NCBI GenBank assembly: GCA_947440875.1
Contig: CANETG010000041.1
Location: 1-14,801 of the forward strand
Reading direction: 5' to 3'
From: Bacteriovoracaceae bacterium
Lineage (GTDB): Bacteria; Bdellovibrionota; Bacteriovoracia; Bacteriovoracales; Bacteriovoracaceae
DNA length: 14,801 bases
The translations under genes were made by a program, and so were the position numbers. Positions within the stretch are counted from its first letter, which is position 1; each line of letters starts with the position of its first letter. Below are positions 1 through 6,351 of the stretch, piece by piece. The notes beneath the pieces were generated by a model, which saw nothing but the letters and a program-made list of their open reading frames with translations, was not told the origin of the DNA and did not search any database.

Positions 1-1768
1 AGTTCACACTTGTTGTTCTCGGGCGATTGAGTTGCGATTGTAATTGAGTTTGAGTCGGATCAGTTATTCCTTCAGCACGTCTTAAGCGTGCATCAAGTCC
101 AGCTTGAAAACGGTCCATATCCTCGTCGTCTGTTGATGCCGCTGCTAACTGGGTATCCGCAGATGCGGTGGCTGCTTGAGGGTTTGGTTGTGCGAGAGCA
201 GGTTGAGCTCCTTGAGGTCTATTAGGACGATTGTTTGCATTTGAGGTCGAGTTTCCTGCGTTTGCAGAGCTGGAGTTCGGAGTGATCGTTCCGCTCGCAA
301 CGTTGGCGAGGTATTCAGGCTGGCGTTCTGGGGGAGTTGGGCGGTCGACGAATTGGCCGTTGGTTTGGGGGAGGATGCCTTCGGCGATGAGGACGGTTTT
401 TGTTGTCGGTGAGAGGTTTGCGTTGTTTCCAACCATGCTTCGGAGAATGCTGTTGATTCCTGTATCAGCTGAGTTGGCGAGTCTATATTCGGGAGAGTTC
501 GGTACAAGCGTTTTTTTGTAAAAGTCACTTAGTTGGCATTCGAATGTTGATTCACATCGAGCGCCCTTTGAAATCTTACATAGATTAATCTTAAGTGTGC
601 CGACTGACCTGTAATATACTTCTGAATCAAACTGTCGGTAAGTTTTATTTCTCAGATTTTCCGGAAGAAAATTATTGATTGCAATTGTGTCCCGAGGTAT
701 TTGCAGGTCTCCGGGTGAGGGAGCATCACAGAACTCCAGCATGGTAAGATTTCGTGTGAGAAGGCTCGTTGTCGACGCATATTCCGGATTTGGGATCGGA
801 AAATCGTCATTATTAAATCGAGCAAAGTTATTAAACGGCCCGAGCGAAATTTTACCCTGGTCTACTTGCGGAGAGCAAATTTTTGTAAAGTTATTAATTG
901 CTTGCTCACATTTGTTCGAAATATCTTGGTCTAAAAGTTGTCCATTTTCTGAAGTATAGAGTTCTGCTTTAAATCTGCTACTCAGTTGTTGCGAAGGCAC
1001 ACCTTTGAGATCTTTGAAAAATTTAATGAGTTTTGCAGGATCTTTACCCAAAGCCATTAAAATGGGGTGGGCTTTCAGTTGACCGATTGATTCGGGTCCA
1101 ACGGCGTCAAAAATTTCATCCATCGTCGCAATTTCGACCGAGGCTATTCTATTCACAAAATCTGGGTTTATGTGTTTCTCTAAAACGAGAGGAGCAAGTT
1201 GACTGATCTCCTCATCGCTGATGGAGCACTCATTTTTCTTGGAGTCTCGGGTTAATAAACCTCCAAGATCCGATGGATTTTTGCTAAGAAGATTAGCAAT
1301 CTCATTCGGGATCATTTGATCGAAGCGCATCTCAGCCAGAATATTCTTCTGCGTTTCTCCGCATGAACTTAGTTTTGAGTTCAAACTGGCCGATGAGCAT
1401 TTATCGATAGATTCACTAAAAGAAGCGTTTGTGGAGTTCATTTTTCTAAGTGCTGCCAGATCCAGCAGAAGAGTGGCCATCGCTTTTTGAAACTCTGACG
1501 CCATCTCTTTGACGAATGCTTCTTGCTTAAGCTTTTTTCGATCATTATCAGACATGCTGATTAATGGTGAGTTCGTATTTCGACAGTTCCTGCAGATGGG
1601 ACCTGACCCGGGATTTTCAGATTCATCGAAAAGTTTATTTTCGTCGATGCAGTTTTGAATTCCTAGTGAGGTAATATTTGTGATAGCAGGATTCTCCAAA
1701 ACGTCGCAAAGCTCAGACGAGAATGCTGATTGAGTAAATAGAATAACGATGAGAAGCTTTGCTTTCAT
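1..1768 (-). CDS. Large exported protein of unknown function, 3' end outside window
   Basis: An uninterrupted frame of 589 codons starts at ATG 1768 and is still open at the left edge, so the protein is C-terminally incomplete here. I read every codon and found no stop. Residues 1-18 look like a signal peptide (MKAKLLIVILF, then SAFSS), so the protein should be periplasmic, surface-located or secreted. The mature part has about a dozen Cys, including a CRNC pair at residues 59-62, which suggests disulfides. The middle is mixed helical with no motif I recognise. Roughly residues 490-550 are low-complexity, rich in Asn, Pro, Ser, Gln and Ala, and look like a flexible linker. A charged, Gln-rich segment follows (residues 551-589). 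The start overlaps the stop of the upstream gene (ATGA, 1765-1768), so translation is probably coupled. The short frames at 145-528, 231-521 and 675-959 lie inside this gene and are not genes. Function is unknown. Confidence 0.85.
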   Translation of the reverse strand, partial: MKAKLLIVILFTQSAFSSELCDVLENPAITNITSLGIQNCIDENKLFDESENPGSGPICRNCRNTNSPLISMSDNDRKKLKQEAFVKEMASEFQKAMATLLLDLAALRKMNSTNASFSESIDKCSSASLNSKLSSCGETQKNILAEMRFDQMIPNEIANLLSKNPSDLGGLLTRDSKKNECSISDEEISQLAPLVLEKHINPDFVNRIASVEIATMDEIFDAVGPESIGQLKAHPILMALGKDPAKLIKFFKDLKGVPSQQLSSRFKAELYTSENGQLLDQDISNKCEQAINNFTKICSPQVDQGKISLGPFNNFARFNNDDFPIPNPEYASTTSLLTRNLTMLEFCDAPSPGDLQIPRDTIAINNFLPENLRNKTYRQFDSEVYYRSVGTLKINLCKISKGARCESTFECQLSDFYKKTLVPNSPEYRLANSADTGINSILRSMVGNNANLSPTTKTVLIAEGILPQTNGQFVDRPTPPERQPEYLANVASGTITPNSSSANAGNSTSNANNRPNRPQGAQPALAQPNPQAATASADTQLAAASTDDEDMDRFQAGLDARLRRAEGITDPTQTQLQSQLNRPRTTSVN

Positions 1769-2358
1769 ATTTCTCTTTTAAACTTCGCCCCATTCGTGCG
1801 AAAAATATTAAAGTAACTATTGAGAGTAGCGTGTCTTGGAGTGCCTACGCTTTTAGTCCGTTCTTCATCGATAAAATCCAAAACCGTTTTATTGTCAGAA
1901 TCCACATGGTTTAGATTTACTTTCCATCTGCGGACGGAATCATTGATGAATTCAGATGACGAACTATCAATGGCAAGCTTAAGGATATTTCCATTTCTCA
2001 CTATTGAATGAGGTACATTACAAACGAGTGAATCATGATAACGATTCCAGAAATTTTGGACCTTGGCCTGAATCACCGCTGCCGAATCCTGCTGAGGATT
2101 TACACAGGCTGCTCGATAAATTCGAGATTGATATTTAAACCGAGTTCCTTGACTTGGATTCGACTCACTGAGATTTTCAGCAACAAACTGACACAACTCA
2201 GGCACATCAACCTGATTCGGACATTCAATATCCATCCTTTCCGAAACACTCGTCAGATTCCGAATGATATCCGGAGCAATCACCGTCGGCTGGCATTCGT
2301 CAGCTGCGAAAGCGGGAACACTTAAGAGGAATGTGAATACAATGATTCGTCCAAGCAT
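1765..2358 (-). CDS. Small exported protein with ankyrin-like C-terminal region
   Basis: Encodes 197 residues from ATG 2358. I prefer this start over the in-frame ATG at 2382 because GAGG lies 7 bases upstream and the protein then begins directly with a signal peptide (MLGRIIVFTFLLSVPAFA, cleavage after about residue 18). Five Cys are present in the mature part (about 22, 46, 56, 85, 113). Residues about 124-192 read like one or two degenerate ankyrin repeats: NILKLAI, then an N-x-x-D-x-D-N-K-T-V-L-D-F-I stretch, and later F-R-T-N-G-A-K near the C-terminus. That pattern is typical of terminal ankyrin units and would imply a protein-binding role outside the cytoplasm. The ankyrin call is my pattern reading, not a profile hit. 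The stop overlaps the next gene's start (ATGA), so the two exported proteins probably form an operon and may work together. Confidence 0.85.
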   Translation of the reverse strand: MLGRIIVFTFLLSVPAFAADECQPTVIAPDIIRNLTSVSERMDIECPNQVDVPELCQFVAENLSESNPSQGTRFKYQSRIYRAACVNPQQDSAAVIQAKVQNFWNRYHDSLVCNVPHSIVRNGNILKLAIDSSSSEFINDSVRRWKVNLNHVDSDNKTVLDFIDEERTKSVGTPRHATLNSYFNIFRTNGAKFKREI

Positions 2359-2402
2359 AAAGGCCTCAATAAATAAAAACATGGTTTATTGCTCTATCGG
2401 AT

Positions 2403-2421
2403 ACTTGAGAAATAACTTGAG
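2403..2421. repeat. Short direct repeat ACTTGAG x2 upstream of the exported-protein operon
   Basis: ACTTGAG occurs at 2403-2409 and again at 2415-2421, a 12-base period, 45 bases and more upstream of the start at 2358. Two direct copies near a promoter could be an operator. I see no convincing -35/-10 pair nearby, so this is weak. Confidence 0.2.
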
Positions 2422-2511
2422 TGAAGTTGTGTGAATTGTTTCAGAATAAAAGAAGTTGAAGTGATTGGAATCAGGGGTTGTGAGATTTATCTAAATAAAA
2501 AATGCTGGGAA

Positions 2512-3390
2512 TTATGGCCTTTTAAAAACGTAAAGCTGCTGATCAGTGCCACCAATCGGTCGCCCATCTTTGGCGAACAGCTTCCACGAACCAACGACAG
2601 AATTAATCGTGAGACTGCCCATGCTTTCATTTAAACTCTCGCCACTTTTAGCGCGGAAGAATTTAATATTTTTCCTTTCGATTTTATTCAACACAACTTC
2701 ATTAATAGAAGCCTCGCGAATCGGTGAACTCGCATCCCAATCAAAAAATCCCAAAACCTGATCACCCATTTCAACCCACCCAGGCTGAAGCGACGGTGAC
2801 TCTTCAAAAGCTCCGCGCTTGATATCAAAATGAATCGGTGTCGTATTTCCATCTGAGACAAAAGCTTTATTTATTGCGAGATTCTTAGCCGCTGCCTTAA
2901 TCGTGATATCGAACGCTGAGTACAAACGAACTTTCTTCTCAAAACTCATGATTTCAAGATTCGGGTGAGCATCGTAATTTCCGCGCTCACGAAAACCCGC
3001 CAATATTTTCTCCGCCTGACATCCGACGAGACCGAGAAATCTCAAATTCTGCGGAACGAGAGTAAAAAAGTTTTTGACGTCATTACCCCAGATATCAAGG
3101 ATGATGTTGTCGGCTTTGAATCCAGGTTTGAGCTCACTTTCCCCGGCCGCGTGAGAAACCCAAATCACTGCCTCCGTCTGATCCGAGGTCATCACCTGAT
3201 AAAGAGTTTTTGGATCTGCCTGATGATGAATCACCAGTTCGTGACCCGAGCGGGAAAAGGCTTTATTGAACCTTTTCTCGAGGTGACGAATATTTCTTCC
3301 CTCAAGTTTGAGTGAGGTCAGGAGAACGATTTCGCCGGCAAAAGCAAACGACGAAAAGATAAGAATGATGAAGGTCACCATGAGTTTCAT
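2512..3390 (-). CDS. Exported protein with caspase/CHAT-like His-Cys arrangement, function unknown
   Basis: Encodes 292 residues. Residues 1-18 are a clear signal peptide (MKLMVTFIILIF, ending AFA), predicting export. I do not recognise a named family. The central part has WVSHAAG (His80) at the end of a hydrophobic strand, and about 40 residues later LRFLGLVGCQA (Cys124) at the end of another strand. His then Cys at the ends of consecutive strands is the layout of caspase-like and CHAT-type cysteine peptidases, where the motifs are usually H-G and s/a-C. Here the Gly after His is replaced by Ala-Ala-Gly, so activity is uncertain. The C-terminal third (about 200-292) is beta-rich and ends in a strand pattern such as QQLYVFKRP. 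The start has no strong ribosome-binding site. The stop lies 153 bases upstream of the next minus-strand start, so it may or may not share a transcript with it. Confidence 0.8.
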   Translation of the reverse strand: MKLMVTFIILIFSSFAFAGEIVLLTSLKLEGRNIRHLEKRFNKAFSRSGHELVIHHQADPKTLYQVMTSDQTEAVIWVSHAAGESELKPGFKADNIILDIWGNDVKNFFTLVPQNLRFLGLVGCQAEKILAGFRERGNYDAHPNLEIMSFEKKVRLYSAFDITIKAAAKNLAINKAFVSDGNTTPIHFDIKRGAFEESPSLQPGWVEMGDQVLGFFDWDASSPIREASINEVVLNKIERKNIKFFRAKSGESLNESMGSLTINSVVGSWKLFAKDGRPIGGTDQQLYVFKRP

Positions 3391-3535
3391 TGGCGAATGA
3401 TAATTCTTGTCCCCGTTTCCTGGGAAAGGTTTGTAAGGATTACAGTGTTTTGGGGGGTTATATATGTGCCGTTTTCAAGATGACGGCCCATGAATGGTTT
3501 TCTTATCATATGAGGACACATTTTCCCGAGGTTCT

Positions 3536-4228
3536 ATGAAACTGATGACCAGCCTTTTGGCCTTAATCGTTCTCTCTGCCTGCTCATCGCGAGGCTTTAA
3601 TAAAGAAATTTTGCGGCAAGAGCTTCAGGTCGGGGAGTCTCGCCAAGTGACGGATGAGGAAATCAAAAAAGTTTTTGAACTGAAGCCCCAGCTTCCGAAG
3701 CCTTTTAAGTTGGGAGTTTATTTCGTCGATAATACTCACCGCAATTGGGATCTCAGATGGAACTCTGAGGACAAACAAATGATCATGGAGCTCGAGACTG
3801 AACTTAAAAAATCGGGAGAGGTCTCAAAACTCTTTTTAATTAATGAGTCCGTGGTAAACGGAAAAGATTTGAAATCGATTCGTCTCGCGGCCGCTCATCA
3901 CGGGGCGGACGCCCTGCTCATTATTTCGAGCACGAGTGCCTCTGAGCAATATCAAACGAAAGCGGCCCTGAGTTACATCCTCGTTCTCCCAGGCTTTTTT
4001 GTGCCTGGAACTGTGACGGATGCTTTGTTCATCACGCGCGCGGCCCTGTGGGACGTTCGGAATGAGTATCTCTACATGGCAGTGGAATCAGAAAGTTTTA
4101 AGCGTAAGAAAGCTCCGCCCATTCAGTCCGATGAATTGGTGGAACTTAAAAAAGCCAAAAAGGATTCGGTGTCTCGTCTCTCAGCTGAAATTCTGCGCAT
4201 GACTAAAGAGATGGAAACAAAAAAATAA
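3536..4228 (+). CDS. Outer-membrane-type lipoprotein, function unknown
   Basis: Encodes 230 residues from ATG 3536. GAGG five bases upstream and a lipoprotein signal at the very N-terminus support this over the in-frame ATG at 3494. The lipobox is LSAC at residues 13-16. Ser at +2, not Asp, suggests sorting to the outer membrane. The mature protein has a strand-helix pattern: KLGVYFVD (58-65), a helix ending in a H-H-G-A-D-A-L-L-I segment (121-129), LPGFFVPGT (151-159), then ALWDVRNEYLY (170-180) and a charged C-terminal helix. This layout resembles small periplasm-facing lipoproteins of the CsgG/LpoB/GNA1162 type, in which a 'GADA' strand and a 'DvrtG' strand recur. That similarity is inference. 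It is divergent from the exported protein at 2512-3390 and ends at a hairpin terminator. Confidence 0.85.
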   Translation: MKLMTSLLALIVLSACSSRGFNKEILRQELQVGESRQVTDEEIKKVFELKPQLPKPFKLGVYFVDNTHRNWDLRWNSEDKQMIMELETELKKSGEVSKLFLINESVVNGKDLKSIRLAAAHHGADALLIISSTSASEQYQTKAALSYILVLPGFFVPGTVTDALFITRAALWDVRNEYLYMAVESESFKRKKAPPIQSDELVELKKAKKDSVSRLSAEILRMTKEMETKK

Positions 4229-4233
4229 GATGG

Positions 4234-4255
4234 GGCCTCTCCAAAAAGAGAGGCC
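4234..4255. terminator. Bidirectional hairpin terminator between convergent genes
   Basis: GGCCTCTC (4234-4241) pairs perfectly with GAGAGGCC (4248-4255) around a CAAAAA loop. It sits in the 31-base gap between the lipoprotein stop (4228) and the stop of the convergent membrane-protein gene (4260). TATTTC follows on the plus strand. On the minus strand a T-rich run follows after a few bases. An eight-pair GC-rich stem in this position should end transcripts from both sides. Confidence 0.75.
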
Positions 4256-4259
4256 TATT

Positions 4260-4763
4260 TCAAAACTCTTGTTGGGCGATAGCAATCACAGTTTTCATCG
4301 TTTCAGGTGAGAGTTCAGTCCCGAATTCGATCCACAGATCCCGCGCAAGTTCTGCACTTTGAGAGCCTTGTTTTGAGAGCTCGGAACCGATTTCGCGAGC
4401 AACGGCGTTGACCTGTTCTATTTCCGAGTTGTAAATTTCTCGATCAGATTCAGAAAGATTTAAATCCCCTGCACTGGCCGATGAGAGCTCAGCGAATTTC
4501 GCTTCGTTTTCTCCATCCAAAAGAATCAATCCAAAAAAACCACCGGCCGTCGCAAGAATAAGGACTCCCACTCCAGCAATAATCGAACCTCTTTTAATTA
4601 ATCGAACTCCGCCGTAAGCAGCAACCCCACTTAATCCGATGGCCGCCACTCCAGCAATCACAGCAGAGGGAGCCGCAAATCCAGCGCCAATGGAGGCTCG
4701 CGCCGGAGCAATGAAGCTGACGAGGAGGGCGCAAGAAACCACTACTTTTTTCAAGTTTTTCAT
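4260..4763 (-). CDS. Small membrane protein with signal peptide, two hydrophobic segments and an acidic C-terminal domain
   Basis: Encodes 167 residues. The start ATG at 4763 is preceded by AAGGAAG. Residues 1-23 look like a signal peptide ending ARA. A Gly/Ala-rich hydrophobic segment covers about 33-53 and a second covers about 59-82, separated by a short basic turn (RLIKRGS). The rest (85-167) is acidic and mainly helical, with no motif I recognise. It looks like a small inner-membrane protein with a soluble tail; the side of the tail depends on whether the first segment is cleaved. The gene for a 47-residue membrane protein ends 33 bases upstream on the same strand, so the two are likely co-transcribed. 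Function unknown. Confidence 0.8.
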   Translation of the reverse strand: MKNLKKVVVSCALLVSFIAPARASIGAGFAAPSAVIAGVAAIGLSGVAAYGGVRLIKRGSIIAGVGVLILATAGGFFGLILLDGENEAKFAELSSASAGDLNLSESDREIYNSEIEQVNAVAREIGSELSKQGSQSAELARDLWIEFGTELSPETMKTVIAIAQQEF

Positions 4764-4796
4764 TCATCTTCCTTTTCTAATTGATGGCGAAGGGAA

Positions 4797-4940
4797 CTAT
4801 TCTGAAGTGACCACAGTGACAGTTTGGTTCGTGCTGATTTTCTCGTCTCTGGCGTTTTGAACCGATGAGTTCAAGATCGCCACCAGAGCGATGGTGGTGA
4901 TTAAGAGCGCTTGAACTATTTTTCCCAGAAGTCTTTTCAT
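4797..4940 (-). CDS. 47-residue single-span membrane or exported mini-protein
   Basis: Reading the minus strand from ATG 4940 gives 47 codons ending in TAG (4797-4799). GAAGGA lies five bases upstream, one of the better ribosome sites in the window. The protein has a basic N-terminus (MKRLLGKIVQ), a hydrophobic helix over about residues 8-23, and a polar Thr/Val-rich tail ending TVVTSE. This is typical of either a single-span membrane protein with its tail in the periplasm or a signal-peptide-bearing peptide. The overlapping minus-strand frame at 4777-4995 has unlikely composition and is a shadow. The gene lies 33 bases upstream of the 167-residue membrane-protein gene, so a two-gene operon is likely. 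Function is unknown. Confidence 0.7.
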   Translation of the reverse strand: MKRLLGKIVQALLITTIALVAILNSSVQNARDEKISTNQTVTVVTSE

Positions 4941-4971
4941 TTTTTCCTTCAAGGCAAGTTTGAGTGCGCGC

Positions 4972-4977
4972 ATAATA
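4972..4977 (-). promoter_or_regulatory. Candidate -10 element for the 47/167-residue membrane-protein operon
   Basis: On the minus strand TATTAT lies about 32 bases upstream of the start at 4940. It matches the sigma-70 -10 consensus at five of six bases. The expected -35 position holds only a poor match (TATGAA at 17-base spacing), so this is a weak call. Confidence 0.35.
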
Positions 4978-5059
4978 CAACGGCAACTCAGTCATTCATA
5001 GATCAGCTGAACATTTTACAAAGTGCAAAAATCCCCTCCTCAGGATCCTATTCCAGATT

Positions 5060-5070
5060 AGGACAGTCCT
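5060..5070. promoter_or_regulatory. Perfect 5-bp dyad upstream of the Lon-domain gene
   Basis: AGGAC-A-GTCCT is an exact inverted repeat about 75 bases before the start at 5145. It overlaps a poor sigma-70-like pair (TTAGGA, 17 bases, TAAACT). It could be an operator, or chance. Confidence 0.2.
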
Positions 5071-5144
5071 GTTAAGAGCTTAAACTAGTCATTGTTTGGC
5101 CTAGCAGTCTTGTGTGGAAGGTTTCGCGAGGGTATCGTTTATTC

Positions 5145-5759
5145 ATGGATAATAAGGTTTTCCTTTTCCCCCTACAGAACTCAATTCTCTTTAAGAAAGT
5201 CACCCTTCCTTATCACATCTTTGAGTCTCGCTACAGGCAGATGATTAAGGACTCGATTGATCTCCAGATCCCTGTTGCTGTCGTTCCTTCAAACGCCGTA
5301 AATGATTATCGGGGTGAAATTTGTGTCGCAGGAATGCCGCACATTCTTTCCACTTATCCCGATGGAAGAATGGATATCTACATCACTGGAGCAGTGAAAT
5401 GTCGGTTGACTGAATTCATGAGTGAAGGGCCCTACAAGATATACCGCTATCGTTCGGTGGAAGAAAATATTCGGTCAGTGGATGCCTTTGAGATGGAACT
5501 CACGAGCCTCAAAATGATGCTAGAGAAATGGGCGATTCATTTTCTTCCAGATGCTTCGCAACGGGAGAGTTTTTCGTCGACTCTGCACGATATCGAGCTC
5601 TTGGTTAATTATTGTGCGGTCTTTCTGGTCGATGACCCGCAGATGAAGCGGATGGTAATGGTGGCCGGATCACTAGAAGAGAAATTGAAGGTATTGATGC
5701 ATGTGATAGGCCCAAAAGAAATATCCCTTGGGCCATTCATGCCAGCGCTTAAGTTCTGA
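5145..5759 (+). CDS. Stand-alone Lon substrate-binding-domain protein
   Basis: Encodes 204 residues from ATG 5145. The N-terminus (VFLFPLQNSILF, then LPYHIFESRYRQMI at 21-34) matches the start of the Lon N-terminal substrate-binding domain (PF02190), whose hallmark is FPL...lPlhiFEpRYr.Mi. Strands typical of the domain follow, for example EICVAGM and DIYITGAVKCRL, and then a helical C-terminal half. No ATPase or peptidase domain is present, so this is the short, Lon-domain-only type. Its exact role is not established; protein binding is a fair inference. The GTG at 5112 is in frame but lacks a ribosome site and would add 11 residues not usual in the family. GAGGG lies 12 bases before 5145, a long spacing. 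The stop directly abuts that of the convergent Lys-rich gene. Confidence 0.85.
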   Translation: MDNKVFLFPLQNSILFKKVTLPYHIFESRYRQMIKDSIDLQIPVAVVPSNAVNDYRGEICVAGMPHILSTYPDGRMDIYITGAVKCRLTEFMSEGPYKIYRYRSVEENIRSVDAFEMELTSLKMMLEKWAIHFLPDASQRESFSSTLHDIELLVNYCAVFLVDDPQMKRMVMVAGSLEEKLKVLMHVIGPKEISLGPFMPALKF

Positions 5760-5885
5760 TTACTTTTTCTTAGCTACTTTAGCCACTTTCCCAGCGACAA
5801 TCTTAGCTTTGATCTTCGATTTCTTCTTGGCCTGTGATTTTTTGCGAAGCATTTTGCCTGCCTGGCTTTTACGTCCGTAACCCAT
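5760..5885 (-). CDS. 41-residue Lys/Ala-rich basic protein
   Basis: From ATG 5885 this encodes 41 residues with 15 Lys, 2 Arg and no acidic residues: MGYGRKSQAGKMLRKKSQ, then Lys- and Ala/Val-rich repeats ending VAKKK. AAGGA lies eight bases upstream, and a good promoter begins about 30 bases before the start. The longer in-frame version from 5957 would run through that promoter and lacks such a site, so I reject it. Highly basic, Lys/Ala-rich peptides of this size resemble histone H1-like tails or small ribosome- or nucleoid-associated proteins. Nucleic-acid binding is inferred from charge alone. It ends exactly where the convergent Lon-domain gene ends. Confidence 0.7.
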   Translation of the reverse strand: MGYGRKSQAGKMLRKKSQAKKKSKIKAKIVAGKVAKVAKKK

Positions 5886-5915
5886 GGTTTCATCCTTTCG
5901 TTCAATTGATAATCT

Positions 5916-5944
5916 ATTGTAAAGCTTTTGAAGCTGATTAACAA
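5916..5944 (-). promoter_or_regulatory. Sigma-70-type promoter for the Lys-rich mini-protein
   Basis: On the minus strand TTGTTA (5939-5944) and TACAAT (5916-5921) are separated by exactly 17 bases. The -10 matches consensus at five of six and the -35 at four of six. The predicted start of transcription near 5909 leaves a leader of about 24 bases, with the ribosome site in it. The spacer carries an inverted repeat, AGCTT-TTG-AAGCT (5923-5935), which could bind a regulator. Confidence 0.65.
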
Positions 5945-5977
5945 TGGATACGCTCAAAGTTAAACCAAGGAGTCCTC

Positions 5978-6316
5978 ATGAAATTTCTTACAATTCTGGC
6001 CCTGATCAGTTTTTCTTTTTCTGCGCTCGCTGAAAAAAGACAAATTACTCTCGTGAACTACGAAACTGATGGCGTGAAACAGTGGCTTCCGGGAACCATC
6101 ATTGTGAAGAAAGGGGACGATGTTGAAATCACCCTGATTAACAATGTTCCCTCGGGAGTGCACGGTTTTGTCATTCCTGATTTTAAAGTGAGAACGGACG
6201 TCAAAAAAGGTGTCAAAGAAGTGGTCACTTTTAAAGCTGATAGAGACGGACTTTTTCCGATGAAGTGTCACCTTCACCCGGCCCACGTTGGCGGTCAGTT
6301 GTTAGTTCTTCCCTAA
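5978..6316 (+). CDS. Periplasmic cupredoxin-domain protein (putative copper protein)
   Basis: Encodes 112 residues. AAGGAG sits six bases before the start. Residues 1-18 are a signal peptide ending ALA, so the protein is periplasmic. The rest is a single small beta domain of cupredoxin type: a P-G-T-I-I-V-K-K-G-D-D-V strand pair (38-49), N-N-V-P-S-G-V-H-G-F (55-64) with the first ligand His62, and near the C-terminus CHLHPAHVGG (97-106). Cys97 and His100 fit the C-x-x-H part of a type-1 copper site. The place usually held by the axial Met is occupied by His103. Likely role: electron transfer or copper handling; no partner gene is adjacent, although a heme A synthase for cytochrome oxidase lies 1.7 kb downstream. 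A strong hairpin follows the stop. Confidence 0.85.
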   Translation: MKFLTILALISFSFSALAEKRQITLVNYETDGVKQWLPGTIIVKKGDDVEITLINNVPSGVHGFVIPDFKVRTDVKKGVKEVVTFKADRDGLFPMKCHLHPAHVGGQLLVLP

Positions 6317-6327
6317 TTTCCCATGAA

Positions 6328-6349
6328 ATGCTCCTCGCAAGGGGAGCAT
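6328..6349. terminator. Bidirectional hairpin terminator with GCAA loop
   Basis: ATGCTCCTC (6328-6336) pairs with GGGGAGCAT (6341-6349), nine pairs including one G-U, closed by a GCAA tetraloop. CTTT follows on the plus strand and TTTC on the minus strand. It lies between the cupredoxin stop (6316) and the stop of the convergent glycosyltransferase gene (6352) and should serve both. Confidence 0.75.
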
Positions 6350-6351
6350 CT

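Noticed and set aside
145..959. Open frames of 94-127 codons on both strands at 145-528, 231-521 and 675-959
   Set aside because: They lie in other frames of the large exported-protein gene, which is open across the whole region and has a signal peptide and ribosome coupling.
2359..2382. Upstream ATG at 2382 as the start of the ankyrin-like protein
   Set aside because: It would put MFLFIEAF before the signal peptide; the ATG at 2358 has GAGG in front and a clean signal sequence.
2431..2634. Plus-strand frame of 67 codons at 2431-2634
   Set aside because: About two thirds of it overlaps the 3' end of the exported-protein gene on the other strand and it has no ribosome site.
4777..4995. Minus-strand frame of 72 codons at 4777-4995
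   Set aside because: Its composition is unlike a protein (His/Arg/Asn-rich runs) and it overlaps the better-supported 47-codon gene in another frame.
5886..5957. N-terminal extension of the Lys-rich protein to 5957
   Set aside because: The extension crosses the promoter found at 5916-5944; the ATG at 5885 has its own AAGGA site.
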